Part shown: positions 17,601 to 26,897 of the stretch, piece by piece
Layout of the letters: every line of letters starts with the position of its first letter
Numbering within the stretch: the stretch's first letter is position 1
NCBI GenBank assembly: GCA_900540385.1
Contig: UQFY01000001.1
Coordinates: forward strand, 1 to 64,000
Origin: an uncultured Mollicutes bacterium
GTDB taxonomy: Bacteria; Bacillota_I; Bacilli_A; RFN20; CAG-826
Reading direction: 5' to 3'
DNA: 64,000 nt
Notes under the pieces: model-generated
Database searches by the model: none
Seen by the model: only the letters and a program-made list of their open reading frames with translations
What the model was told of the DNA's origin: nothing
Made by a program: the position numbers and the translations under genes

Positions 17601-19604
17601 ATGAAGAAGAAAAAACTATCCGCATTGGCTGTAACATTCTTCTTTCTTGCGACAGGCTCATTGGCTAGCTGTGGCAAGAAGAAGGAATCCAGCAGCCTTC
17701 CATCCGTTTTAGAAAGTGTTCATCAACACGATTTTTCTACTGCCTGGGCACATGATGAGACAAAACATTGGCACGCTTGCAAGGATACATCTTGCAATGA
17801 AAAGAAAGATTTAGCAGACCACAGTTTCGTTTGGAGCGAGAAAACACCAGCATCTCTCCATACCAACAAAGTAGAAAAAGGAGTCTGCTCCGTTTGTAAT
17901 TATGCAACCGAACGAACAGTAGAAAATACGGCAACCCATGAATGGAGTGACGAGTGGAAGAAAGATGCAACTGGACATTGGCATGAAACAAGTTGCACTG
18001 ACCATGATCCAATGAAGAAAGACTTTAGCGAACATCAAGGGGAATGGACGGTTAAAGTTGAGGCGGCTTATCAACAAAATAGAGTAGACGAAAGAACCTG
18101 TACCGTTTGCGCCTTCCATGAAGAAAAGACCATTGAAGGAACTGCTCTTGCCTTTAAACCAAGAAGCATTACCGTCTCTCAAAGTGAATTCGTTTATAAT
18201 GCAAAGCCTTATGCCTTAGATAGCTACATTACAACTGAAGATAAGGAAGGCATGCAAGTTGAATATAGAAAGAAAGGCACCGAAGCCTATTCAACAAGTG
18301 CACCATCTAACGTAGGCATCTATGAATATAAAATCACTCTTCCAAAAGCTGGAGAGTGGGATGCTGCCGAAAAAACGGGTGAAATGAAAATCGCCCAATA
18401 CGAAGTGACATTGACAAAGAAAGAATTTTCTAGAGATTTAGGCTCTCAAGTTGTTGATGGACAAATCCAATTAGAAGAAATCGAAGTCAGTATCGACACT
18501 TCGACAAAAGAGAAAATAATGCTTACGCTTGATGCGTCTTTTGATGTGGCGGGTGTTCAAAGCGTTCCTGCTACAGAATTAAAACTCGCCAATCCGAATT
18601 ACGCATTAAATGTCGGGGAAATCACCGAAGTAACTTTGAAAAACTACGATACTGCTGACTTCTATTGTGGTATCCAGGATATCTACACCTTCCCTAGTAA
18701 AGAGGGCGTCGCTATTCAAACGCAAATTGCTCGTGGAACACTCAAAGTCGGAGATTCTGTTTATATCCACGAAATCAAAAAGTCTGTGACTGTAACCGCT
18801 ATGGAAGCAGAAAGAAAAAAATTAGAAAAAGCAACGGTCGGAGAAACCATCATGTTCCTCGTCACTGGCATTACCAAAACGGAAATTGCAAGAGGCTACA
18901 CGGTAAGTAAAAAGGACACGCTATTGGAATACGATCGTGTTGTTGGGAATATTTATGTTTACACCAAAGATGAAGGCGGCAGACATACTCCATTAATGGA
19001 TAGCACCAAGGAAGCATACCTTCCTACCATCAGGTTCGTAGACACTGGTTCGGAGAGAGAAGCAAGAATGTTCTTCCCGAAAGATACGACGATGATAATG
19101 CCAGGGGAAACAGTTGAGGGCGTTAGATTCTACTTCCCATACTCTATGCCTGCTTTCGTTGGACGTAGTTTTGTTCTGATAGAATCAGGAAGAACAATCG
19201 CCAAAGTCGAGATTACGGATGTTCATAAACACGATAGCAACTACTATAGAGATGGTACTTGTAGAGACTGTTACTACGCTTCAGGGACTTCTTTGAATTT
19301 AACAGATAACAAAGTGGAAGTGGAGCGTAAATTCCTTAAAGATGAAAATAGAATCTTCCTCCTCAAACTCACCGGCAATGGGAAGGGCGAAAGGACATAT
19401 CGCTTCATACTTTCGGATACCACAAACTTCACAATGGTACTTAAAGCCACGCTTGGTAACACGATATACACCTTGACTAACAAAGGCGATTTCACCGTTG
19501 AAAATGATGGATATTACCATATCGCTATCAATATCACGGCTAAGAATCGTGGAACTTGTAAATTGACAGTATCTGAAGTATTCACCATTAAACCAATTGG
19601 TTAA
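17601..19604 (+). CDS. Lipoprotein carrying EF-Tu domains II and III
   Basis: 667 aa. Signal peptide and lipobox LASC (Cys24). Residues 42-185 hold His/Cys-rich segments of the HWHxC type (HWHACKDTSC, HWHETSC), common in surface lipoproteins of these bacteria. Residues 195-275 look like an MBG/Ig-type domain. Residues 353-538 match elongation factor Tu domains II and III: a DIYTFPSKEGVA strand pair, RGTLKVGDSVYIHEI, EIARGYTVSKK, then YVYTKDEGGRHTP, MIMPGETV and GRTIAKVEITDV, all EF-Tu landmarks. The GTPase domain is absent. Residues 545-667 end in a beta-sandwich. EF-Tu is known as a moonlighting surface adhesin; here those two domains are built into an exported lipoprotein. Translation may depend on the hairpin before the start. 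Confidence 0.85.
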   Translation: MKKKKLSALAVTFFFLATGSLASCGKKKESSSLPSVLESVHQHDFSTAWAHDETKHWHACKDTSCNEKKDLADHSFVWSEKTPASLHTNKVEKGVCSVCNYATERTVENTATHEWSDEWKKDATGHWHETSCTDHDPMKKDFSEHQGEWTVKVEAAYQQNRVDERTCTVCAFHEEKTIEGTALAFKPRSITVSQSEFVYNAKPYALDSYITTEDKEGMQVEYRKKGTEAYSTSAPSNVGIYEYKITLPKAGEWDAAEKTGEMKIAQYEVTLTKKEFSRDLGSQVVDGQIQLEEIEVSIDTSTKEKIMLTLDASFDVAGVQSVPATELKLANPNYALNVGEITEVTLKNYDTADFYCGIQDIYTFPSKEGVAIQTQIARGTLKVGDSVYIHEIKKSVTVTAMEAERKKLEKATVGETIMFLVTGITKTEIARGYTVSKKDTLLEYDRVVGNIYVYTKDEGGRHTPLMDSTKEAYLPTIRFVDTGSEREARMFFPKDTTMIMPGETVEGVRFYFPYSMPAFVGRSFVLIESGRTIAKVEITDVHKHDSNYYRDGTCRDCYYASGTSLNLTDNKVEVERKFLKDENRIFLLKLTGNGKGERTYRFILSDTTNFTMVLKATLGNTIYTLTNKGDFTVENDGYYHIAINITAKNRGTCKLTVSEVFTIKPIG

Positions 19605-19619
19605 AAGCATGAAACAAAG

Positions 19620-19645
19620 AGTGGGGCGTTTGCTCCACTTTTTTC
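19620..19645 (+). terminator. Terminator of the EF-Tu-domain lipoprotein gene
   Basis: AGTGGGGC, GTTT loop, GCTCCACT (one G-U pair) and TTTTTT, 15 bases after the stop codon. Confidence 0.9.
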
Positions 19646-19903
19646 TATGCCCATAAATTGAATCTCAACATCTTGTTTTTGTAATGCTTATCTTGCCATA
19701 TGATGCCAAAAACCAACGTTTCTCCCTTTCAAAACATTCTTCTACATAATAATGCTCAAGGTAGACATAACAAATATTTTCAAATTAGCAAAAACAGCGA
19801 ATATAACTGCTAAAAATACACGATAAAATAAAGAATGAGTTTGCAATTAGTTGAAACTTACCTTTTAAGAACTATAATTTTTTAAAGAAAAGAGGATGCT
19901 TGA

Positions 19904-20071
19904 ATGCAAAATTTATTCTTAATCGGTGTCTTAAGCCTTGCGGTAATACTAACAAAGGGGGCTTCCGGTGGCAATGTGACCATTCAAAGTAACCTCTCTA
20001 AAACGAGCGGCTCTTTTAGAGCATACGCAAACATTGACGATGTCGAAAGCCTAATTTGGGAGAAATATTGA
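19904..20071 (+). CDS. Small secreted protein, 55 aa
   Basis: The frame starts with AGAGG eight bases before the ATG. The first 20 residues (MQNLFLIGVLSLAVILTKGA) are a likely signal peptide or anchor; the remaining 35 residues are polar (from SGGNVTIQSNLSKTSG to the end at WEKY). The stop is one base before the ATG of the next gene (TGA T ATG), so the two are probably translated together. I do not recognise the family. Bases 19646-19903 before it hold no gene that I can see. Confidence 0.6.
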   Translation: MQNLFLIGVLSLAVILTKGASGGNVTIQSNLSKTSGSFRAYANIDDVESLIWEKY

Positions 20072-20072
20072 T

Positions 20073-20567
20073 ATGAATAAGGCATTTTGCATAGTTCCAT
20101 TTATTTTTTTCCTGTTTTCCTGCCAGAATCAGAAAAGTGACCTTGAGATTTTGAAAGAAAATTCCTGCCTTCCTTTGGGAGGCGAACTTGAATCTATGAA
20201 AAACAGTTTGGAATTCGAGGAGAGAAGACAAGACGAATTCAACGTTTATTCTATTAAGGCTGATAAACTGTACGAAGGAAGGAAAACCTATATCTATTTT
20301 AATGATGAAGGAGAATGCATCGGCCTTCTCACTAGGAATCCTTTCTATGGTTTTAACGTTTTTGGACTAGGGATTCACGATTCTTTTTATAGCCAATGGT
20401 ATCCTCAAAAGGATAAAAAAGATGGTTGGCACGTTCTTGCTAATGAATACAAGTATTACGAATGGCCTTTGGAGAATGCGAAAAACGAAGATGGAGAGGT
20501 TTGGTATGGAGCTACCAACCAAGATGAAACAATCCAATTAAATTTCTCGATTGATTTCTCGGGCTGA
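20073..20567 (+). CDS. Small hypothetical lipoprotein, 164 aa
   Basis: Signal peptide with lipobox FLFSC (Cys17). The mature part has alternating beta-type stretches (YEGRKTYIYFNDEGECIGLL near 67-86) and Trp/Tyr-rich segments toward the end (DGWHVLANEYKYYEWP), which gives it the look of a small beta-barrel or DUF-type lipoprotein, but no named family comes to mind. Directly coupled to the 55-aa secreted protein upstream; both would act outside the membrane. Confidence 0.75.
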   Translation: MNKAFCIVPFIFFLFSCQNQKSDLEILKENSCLPLGGELESMKNSLEFEERRQDEFNVYSIKADKLYEGRKTYIYFNDEGECIGLLTRNPFYGFNVFGLGIHDSFYSQWYPQKDKKDGWHVLANEYKYYEWPLENAKNEDGEVWYGATNQDETIQLNFSIDFSG

Positions 20568-20887
20568 GAGTATGATGAATCCACGGGCTGTATCCGTGCT
20601 TTAGAAGTGATTGTTAGTGAACGGTAAGCAAGAATATACGACAAAATGTTTTTGCCGATCATTTAAAATCAAATATGCTTCACCAATATTTAAAACGAAA
20701 CCCTAGACCGCTTTTCTTGAGGGGCTTATCGTTTTTAAAAAAAGAATTGTTTTTCTTTTTTGTCTTCTATAATTTCCAATGGAAACGAATAACGTCATAA
20801 ATGCATGGAAACAAATAACGTCATAACGACAAACAGAAATTCCTTGAATGTAAAAAACTGTGATTTCATTTAGGATAAAATAATAAT
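20568..20887. other. Intergenic region with a 20-bp direct repeat
   Basis: No gene seen. GGAAACGAATAACGTCATAA at 20781-20800 recurs as GGAAACAAATAACGTCATAA at 20807-20826 (one mismatch, period 26). The first copy is preceded by TTTCCAATGGAAA, a short palindrome. The repeats lie 60-107 bp before the SGNH hydrolase start and may be operators. TAAAAT at 20876-20881 ends 6 bases before that ATG, and no ribosome site is visible. Confidence 0.45.
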
Positions 20888-21550
20888 ATGAAATCACTTG
20901 TTATCAATTTCCTTGGCGATTCTATTACCGAGGGTGCGGGAGCTCTTTGTTCTGAAAATGCTTTCCCTGCTGTTTGTTGCCGTTTGGCTAAAGCAAAAGA
21001 AGGAAACTATGGCGTAGGAGGAACACGTATTGCTAAGCAACGCGTTAGCATCAATAACAATCCCGATGAAGAATTCATTCTCCGTGCAAGATGGATGGGT
21101 CCATGTGACTTTTTATTCGTATTTGGCGGAACGAATGACTTTGGACATGGTGATGCGGAATTAGGTGAGATGGGTGATAAAACACGCTGGACTTTCTATG
21201 GTGCTTTAGATGAACTCATCCGTTATCTTTTAACGCAAAAAGGATTAAAGAAAGAACAAATTTGTTTCATTCTTCCAACCCCACGTCAAGATGAAGATAA
21301 CCCACATGGAGATGGACGTAGCAAAACCTGGAAAGACTTTCCTCCTTTAGAGAGCTATCGTGAAGCCATCCGAAAAGAATGCGACGCTTTCGGAATCGAA
21401 TACATAGAAAGCAAGCTTCCTGCTCCCCCGAAAGGACTTGCGGGTCCTAGTGACCTTTATATGGATGGACTTCATCCTAACGTTAAAGGACATTATCTCT
21501 TAGGCGTAGAACTATACGAATACCTTAAGAAAAAAGGCCTTGTTGAATAA
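20888..21550 (+). CDS. SGNH/GDSL-family hydrolase
   Basis: 220 aa. The catalytic blocks of the SGNH family are all present: block I FLGDSITEG (8-16, nucleophile Ser12), block II Gly in GVGGTRI (42-48), block III GGTNDFG (Asn83), block V DGLHPNVKGH (Asp and His of the triad). It has no signal peptide, so it is cytoplasmic or only peripherally located. Likely substrates are acetylated sugars or other esters; its neighbours downstream are glycosyltransferase-type membrane proteins, which would fit trimming of acetyl groups on cell-surface glycans (inference). A -10-like TAAAAT ends six bases before the ATG and no Shine-Dalgarno is visible, hinting at a leaderless transcript. Confidence 0.9.
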   Translation: MKSLVINFLGDSITEGAGALCSENAFPAVCCRLAKAKEGNYGVGGTRIAKQRVSINNNPDEEFILRARWMGPCDFLFVFGGTNDFGHGDAELGEMGDKTRWTFYGALDELIRYLLTQKGLKKEQICFILPTPRQDEDNPHGDGRSKTWKDFPPLESYREAIRKECDAFGIEYIESKLPAPPKGLAGPSDLYMDGLHPNVKGHYLLGVELYEYLKKKGLVE

Positions 21551-21596
21551 AACGGATAAGAAAGCGGACATATTCCCTTTTTTGCTTCATATCATT

Positions 21597-21633
21597 TTGC
21601 AATAAAACCTTGCTTACATGTTATAATCTTCCA
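21597..21633 (+). promoter_or_regulatory. Promoter for a leaderless transcript
   Basis: TTGCAA (21597-21602), 19 bases, TGTTATAAT with TATAAT at 21622-21627. The -10 ends six bases before the ATG at 21634, so transcription would start at or next to the initiation codon. No Shine-Dalgarno fits in that space. Confidence 0.55.
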
Positions 21634-23427
21634 ATGAAAACGGAACCCCTTTTTAAAAGACAAATCCCCTCCTTTTGGGAGAAGATTTTCTCTTATTTGA
21701 AAGCCCATTGGAAATGGATTGCTTTCGCTTTGGGCTGTATTCTTTTCCTCTATGTCGTCTATTTTATCTTTTGTTTTAAGACGGCTCCGACTTATTCTAG
21801 TGCCGATCAAAGCTATTGGAATGTTCGCGTTATCTTGTTCCGTGTTTTTTGCGGAGCTTTGGACGTGGCTATTTTTATTTGGGGCATGTGGCTTTATGCC
21901 AAAGGAAGACTCAATGCAGGTAACGCTTGTTTGTTATTGGCTTTGATGGCAATGACGATAGCAATGTGTTATTCCTTTAGCACACCGATTTGGGATTATG
22001 GCCGTCATTGGAACCAACATGACGATTATTATGCGTCTACAGGCGGACAATACCTTATGCAAGATGGGATTCTTGATGGGGGCTCAGGTCATTTTGGTCT
22101 TATTATGACTGTTTTCCGTACAGGAAGGGTACCAGAGATTATCTTTCAAAATGGCGCTTACGATTTCTCTTTCTCGGCTGTAGGGGAGAGATATCAACCA
22201 AAGACCTTCTATATGCTTACGGGCTTTTTTATGAAGGTTAATTCCCTTATGGTTCATGGAGCGGAAGGAAACGTTTCTATTTCCTCCTATGTGATGAGCA
22301 ATACGGAATGGACCTTATTTGAAATGAATAGAATCCTTTGGACGGGTTTTGTTTGGTTCACTTACTATTACATTTATAAAGCGTTGACGGCTTTAGGATT
22401 AAAGGGCAAAGCCCTTCCTTTAGCCTACGCTTGCATTGTCTTTTGCCCGATGTTTTTCTTCTTTGCAAATTGGGATAACAATGATGGCATGTCCGCTTTC
22501 TTTGCTTTTGCGGCTCTTTATCGTGGCATTACTTTCATGAAAAAGAGAGATTGGAAGAGTGCTATGCTTTGTGCTTTAGATATAGGACTTTCTATGTCTT
22601 GCAAACTTGGCGGTGCGATTGTTGCTTTGGCTCTTATTCCAATGCTTGCGGTCGCTTTCATAGATAGTCTTCGAGCAAGCAAAGGACAAACTCTTTCTTT
22701 GAAAACGCCTTGGGTTCAATTACTTTTAAAAGGCGTTTGTTTTGCTTTGATTGTCTTTCCGATCGGTCTTTTTTGGCCTGTTTATAGCAAGATTCGTTTT
22801 GGACAAGATATATTCTTCTTCTCTGATGCAAAGAATGAGCGGTTGTTTATCAATATCCCTCTTTGGCAAGCTTGTTTCCTTTGGCCGAACAAGGAAAGTT
22901 TTTGGTCCATCTTCGTTTATCATTTTCAATATCCTGAATGGAATATGATTCAAGATGTTTCCTTAACGAGCAATGTTTTGAAAAAGGCTCTTTATAACGA
23001 ATATCAGTGGGGGCATTCTTATTGGCAACTTTCTGTTTTATACGCTACAGCGCTTCTGCTTGTCCTTTATGTTTTAGTAATGATCCCCATCCGTTTTGTT
23101 TTTGCTTTGATTAAAAGGAATAAGCCCAAAGATTGGAGAAGAAGCTTAGCTATCGCATCCATTCTTATTTCCAATTGGGGATGGCTTGTATGGTTTATTT
23201 ATAAATCGCCATACACTTGCAATTGCGATATCCGTTACATTCCTACTTTCTTGCTTGGATTTGGGGCTTTGTTTGGGGGTCATGTCGATTCAAGCGATAA
23301 TATAAGCAATCCCAGATTAAAGAAATTGAACGATGTTTTTCAAATAGGACTTGTTTCTTGCTTCGTTATGGCTAGCATTGTTACATATATAAGCGTGTGT
23401 CAATGGTACGCGCCTTTGCATGTTTAA
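21634..23427 (+). CDS. GT-C-type membrane glycosyltransferase-like protein
   Basis: 597 aa from the ATG at 21634 (the frame runs back to 21610, but that start would lie before the -10). About 12 hydrophobic segments; the first at residues 27-48, then a long external loop (about 105-185) with aromatic and acidic residues (NQHDDYYASTGGQYLMQDGI), the layout of the GT-C/PMT-like family that transfers sugars from polyprenyl-phosphate donors. An HWNQHDD segment resembles the acidic motif of such enzymes. The next gene, a DPM1/GtrB-type GT2 enzyme, would make the lipid-linked sugar donor; its Shine-Dalgarno overlaps this gene's stop codon, so they are one operon. Confidence 0.75.
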   Translation: MKTEPLFKRQIPSFWEKIFSYLKAHWKWIAFALGCILFLYVVYFIFCFKTAPTYSSADQSYWNVRVILFRVFCGALDVAIFIWGMWLYAKGRLNAGNACLLLALMAMTIAMCYSFSTPIWDYGRHWNQHDDYYASTGGQYLMQDGILDGGSGHFGLIMTVFRTGRVPEIIFQNGAYDFSFSAVGERYQPKTFYMLTGFFMKVNSLMVHGAEGNVSISSYVMSNTEWTLFEMNRILWTGFVWFTYYYIYKALTALGLKGKALPLAYACIVFCPMFFFFANWDNNDGMSAFFAFAALYRGITFMKKRDWKSAMLCALDIGLSMSCKLGGAIVALALIPMLAVAFIDSLRASKGQTLSLKTPWVQLLLKGVCFALIVFPIGLFWPVYSKIRFGQDIFFFSDAKNERLFINIPLWQACFLWPNKESFWSIFVYHFQYPEWNMIQDVSLTSNVLKKALYNEYQWGHSYWQLSVLYATALLLVLYVLVMIPIRFVFALIKRNKPKDWRRSLAIASILISNWGWLVWFIYKSPYTCNCDIRYIPTFLLGFGALFGGHVDSSDNISNPRLKKLNDVFQIGLVSCFVMASIVTYISVCQWYAPLHV

Positions 23428-23438
23428 GGAGAAGACTT

Positions 23439-24386
23439 ATGGATGAGATTGCCGTATTGATCCCTTGTTATAATGAGGGGATTACCATAGCTAAAGTGAT
23501 TCTAGACGCGAAGAAATATCTTCCTAATGCGACCATTTACGTTTATGACAATAACAGCACGGATAATACTGTTTCCGAAGCCCTTAAAGCCGGAGCCATT
23601 GTTAGAAAAGAAGCTCGCCAAGGCAAAGGAAATGTTGTTCGCAGCATGTTTCGCGATATCGATGCCGAAGTCTATTTAATGGTGGATGGAGATGATACAT
23701 ACGGGTTAGAAACTTCTCCAGAGATGGTTCGTCGTGTTAAAGAAGAAAACGTTGATATGGTTATTGGCGATCGTCTTTCTGGAGCGTATTACGTAGAAAA
23801 TAAGCGCGCTTTTCATAACTTCGGGAATGATTTGGTCCGTTTCCAAGTCAATCATCTTTTCCATACGAATGTGAAAGATGTTATGACTGGCTACCGCGCT
23901 TTCTCTTATCGCTTTGTGAAATCCTTCACGATTTCTTCAAAGGGCTTTGAAATTGAGACGGAGATGACTTCTTTCGCCGCTAACCATAATCTGCTTCTGT
24001 CAACACTTCCTATCACCTATCGTGATCGTCCTGAAGGCAGTTTCTCTAAACTTCATACGATTCGTGATGGGTTCAAAGTCTTAAAAACAATCGGAAGATT
24101 GTTCCGTGAATATCGTCCTTTAGCGTTCTATTCTTTTTTCTTCCTTCTTTTTTCCGCTCTAGGTATTGGTTTCTTTATTCCTAGTTTCCTTGATTATCTT
24201 GCGAATGGAGGGAGGGAGAATCTAGCAATATTCCTCGTTTGTTCTTTCTCTCTTTTTGTGGGTATACTTTGTCTCTTTTTAGGCCTTCTTCTTTCTTCTT
24301 TTCAAAAGAAAGAAAAAGAAGAATTCGAAAGATCCTTTATTCAGGCAGAGAGTATCTTTTCTTTAAAGAAAAATCAGAAATTATAA
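23439..24386 (+). CDS. GT2 glycosyltransferase, DPM1/GtrB-like
   Basis: 315 aa. Start at 23439 because AAGGAG (23426-23431) precedes it at the right distance. Residues 1-215 are a GT-A fold: IPCYNEG at 7-13, DNNSTDNT near 38, and the metal-binding DGDDTYG near 93. Two membrane helices follow (about 235-258 and 268-292), as in GtrB-type polyprenyl-phosphate glycosyltransferases. It should transfer a hexose from a nucleotide sugar to undecaprenyl phosphate at the inner face of the membrane, supplying the GT-C partner upstream. Its last 13 bases overlap tail to tail with the opposite gene. Confidence 0.88.
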   Translation: MDEIAVLIPCYNEGITIAKVILDAKKYLPNATIYVYDNNSTDNTVSEALKAGAIVRKEARQGKGNVVRSMFRDIDAEVYLMVDGDDTYGLETSPEMVRRVKEENVDMVIGDRLSGAYYVENKRAFHNFGNDLVRFQVNHLFHTNVKDVMTGYRAFSYRFVKSFTISSKGFEIETEMTSFAANHNLLLSTLPITYRDRPEGSFSKLHTIRDGFKVLKTIGRLFREYRPLAFYSFFFLLFSALGIGFFIPSFLDYLANGGRENLAIFLVCSFSLFVGILCLFLGLLLSSFQKKEKEEFERSFIQAESIFSLKKNQKL

Positions 24387-26758
24387 GCAAAGAACGCTTC
24401 CTTTAAACGAAGAAGCAAGCCAAAGCAATTGCCCGCTTTCATACCATCAAAGGAATCAAAATTTAGGCAAAGGCACACGAACGCGGATATAAGCATTATG
24501 AGGAAGCCTCCTCCTAATACCCAATTTTGTACAGGCGTATCTTGAACTCTTTTTTGTAATTGCAAGAAAGTAAAGACAGAGATAATCGTTGCAAGATGGA
24601 AAAATTCAATTAAATAACGTGGGCAAACGCCTGCTTTAGAATAGGTTGTAAAAGCAAAAAAGAAGAGGAAGAAAGGGAAAATGATGCCCATGATTTTCTC
24701 TGGATTTTTAGCCTTTTTTAAGAAAAGGAAAGGCGCAAATAAACTTAACCAGAAGAAAGGAACCCCCAATAAACCATAACAAGAAGAGACGTATGGGGCT
24801 AAAGCAGTGCTTTCAAAGCTATAACGTTGCACAGTGCAAGATATATAAGGGAAGACGTTATAGAAATTACCCCCTTGGCAAAAGAAATGGAAGAAGGTTG
24901 GAAGAAGCTTTTCTGCCGAATAAGAAAGATATCTTTGATCGGCAATATTTAACTGATAAGATTGGCCAAATTCAAAGATAGAATCGAAACGAGCATAATT
25001 ATATAAACATGCCAAGATTCCCCCTGTAAGCAAGATTAGGAACATCGGAAGGAATTCGATGACTTTCTCTTTAGGAGAGGCCTCTTTTTCACGTAATATC
25101 CCCAATAAGAAAGGAAGAGCAAGCAATAATCCCAAAAACAAATTTGGGCGGCTAAAAACAAGAAAAACAAAAGATAAACCAGCAAGTGCTAAAGGAAGAA
25201 TGCGAAGTTTCTTTTTGCGGTAAGCATTCAAAATAAAACCAAAGAAAAGGTCAAAGAAAGCCAACCCATATATATCAGGAACGTGATAAATTGCTTCATG
25301 ATAAACCCCATCTTTCCAAGTGTAGGCAAGAATCATCATGGAGGTAACACTTCCAAGGATAGCAAAGAAAAGATATTGCACCCAATCAAATTTCTTTTGC
25401 ATGAGTTGGAAAATCTCAAGCAATACAAATAAGAAGGAAGGAATTAAAATAGCCATTCCGATGGTTTCTAAGCCAAAAGCCGTTAAAACATAACGCATTC
25501 CCGTTAAGAAATAAAAGGGGAAGGAAATTAAAAGGACAGGCATTGGCCCATAATAAGAATAATATTTGCCATTATAGAAAGCGTGGTCCCAATAATAGGA
25601 AACATTCGCCCAACTTCTTTCCGAAGGATTCCAAGGGTTCTTTAAGGATAATAGTTTGGGATCAACCGCCAAATCTAAATCGATTCTTCCTTTTCTAAAA
25701 GCGTCGAAAAGAGAAACGAATATATCCGTTTTCCCGGTGGTAGAAGATATATGGGCATGAAGATCTTCGGTGGAAATAGGGTAGGGCGTAGCAAAATCAG
25801 TTATATTGCCCACCATATAGAAGAAAGTCCCTAAGAACAAAAGACAGGCAAATCCACCTAATATTAGATAAGGGGTTCTCTCTGAGATTTCTTTCCTGTT
25901 TCTATTAAGGAACGTACTTAAAGAAGAAAAGAAAAGCACAACGATGGAAAAGCTTCCAAATCGAAGCAAAGAAAAATGAAAACGAAGGGGGACGTTTAGC
26001 GAAAAAGAAGAAAGAATGGCATTCGTAGGCGACGCATAATATTCATCTTGGAAAGAGAAATCGATACGGTATGCCTTGATTGTTTCTCCTGGATAAGTAG
26101 GCAAAGATAAGACATTAGAATTCCCGTTACTCGTATCAAGAAGGTAGTTTCCATCTTCACTGAAATTCACTAAATCGGTAGAAAAAGAGATTTTTGCCTT
26201 AATGGTTGCTCCATTTCTTTCGGAGAAATTCAAATAGATGTTCTTCGGCTTCTCTTCTTTCCCCCAATTTAAGATGAAATAAGACCCATTCTGTAATTGG
26301 ATACGACCATCTTCTAATTTTTCATAGCTTCCTGATATGACAGAAGAAGTGCTAAGCGCATCAAAAGAATAAGCATTCCCTCCTAAAGGATAGGCTTGGA
26401 GGTTGCTTGTAAAGCTTTCTAAGAAGATGCCTAGCAGAAGTAAGGAAGAGCATATCAGTTTCTTCTTACTTGGCTTATTGCTTTTCCAAGGAAAGAAACG
26501 ATAAGGATGAATGATAAGCAATAGAAGAGAGAGAAAGAAAAAAGGTAATGTCCCATTTAAGCAAGGGAAACGAGGGAAACAGAAATAGAAAATCAAAGCA
26601 AAAAGAAAGCCTAAACCGAAAGGAATTCCGTAACGGTAAAGATCGTCTTTAGAAAAAATAGGATCTGTAGACTGCTCTTTCTTTTTCTTGAAAAGATGGC
26701 AAAGGAAATAAGCAAGAAACGCGACTAAATTTCCTAAAAACCAACTTAAAAATGCCAT
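24374..26758 (-). CDS. Large polytopic membrane protein, GT-C/GT39-like
   Basis: 794 aa from the ATG at 26758. I prefer this over the longer frame starting at 26803 because a TATAAT (minus strand, 26765-26770) lies between the two, ending six bases before this ATG. More than twelve hydrophobic segments; the long hydrophilic stretch at about 125-265 is a beta-rich external domain; WDHAFYNGKYYSYYGPMP near residue 385 is a motif seen in uncharacterised GT39-like membrane proteins of Firmicutes. Probably glycosylates surface polymers or proteins. It converges with the GT2 gene and shares a leaderless-type start with the GT-C gene at 21634. Confidence 0.7.
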   Translation of the reverse strand: MAFLSWFLGNLVAFLAYFLCHLFKKKKEQSTDPIFSKDDLYRYGIPFGLGFLFALIFYFCFPRFPCLNGTLPFFFLSLLLLIIHPYRFFPWKSNKPSKKKLICSSLLLLGIFLESFTSNLQAYPLGGNAYSFDALSTSSVISGSYEKLEDGRIQLQNGSYFILNWGKEEKPKNIYLNFSERNGATIKAKISFSTDLVNFSEDGNYLLDTSNGNSNVLSLPTYPGETIKAYRIDFSFQDEYYASPTNAILSSFSLNVPLRFHFSLLRFGSFSIVVLFFSSLSTFLNRNRKEISERTPYLILGGFACLLFLGTFFYMVGNITDFATPYPISTEDLHAHISSTTGKTDIFVSLFDAFRKGRIDLDLAVDPKLLSLKNPWNPSERSWANVSYYWDHAFYNGKYYSYYGPMPVLLISFPFYFLTGMRYVLTAFGLETIGMAILIPSFLFVLLEIFQLMQKKFDWVQYLFFAILGSVTSMMILAYTWKDGVYHEAIYHVPDIYGLAFFDLFFGFILNAYRKKKLRILPLALAGLSFVFLVFSRPNLFLGLLLALPFLLGILREKEASPKEKVIEFLPMFLILLTGGILACLYNYARFDSIFEFGQSYQLNIADQRYLSYSAEKLLPTFFHFFCQGGNFYNVFPYISCTVQRYSFESTALAPYVSSCYGLLGVPFFWLSLFAPFLFLKKAKNPEKIMGIIFPFFLFFFAFTTYSKAGVCPRYLIEFFHLATIISVFTFLQLQKRVQDTPVQNWVLGGGFLIMLISAFVCLCLNFDSFDGMKAGNCFGLLLRLKEAFFAYNF

Positions 26759-26764
26759 GGCAAA

Positions 26765-26794
26765 ATTATAATCCATGAAGATAAAGGTAAGCAA
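26765..26794 (-). promoter_or_regulatory. Promoter for a leaderless transcript (minus strand)
   Basis: TTGCTT (26789-26794), 18 bases, TATAAT (26765-26770), then TTTGCC and the ATG. Same geometry as the promoter at 21597-21633: -10, six bases, start codon. Confidence 0.55.
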
Positions 26795-26897
26795 CAAACC
26801 CAAATGCAGGGGGCTTCATTGCTTTCTTTTGATATTTCTAACCCATGTTTAGAATAATCTTTCTTAAAAGAATCCCCTCTAATGAGATTATTTCTTT

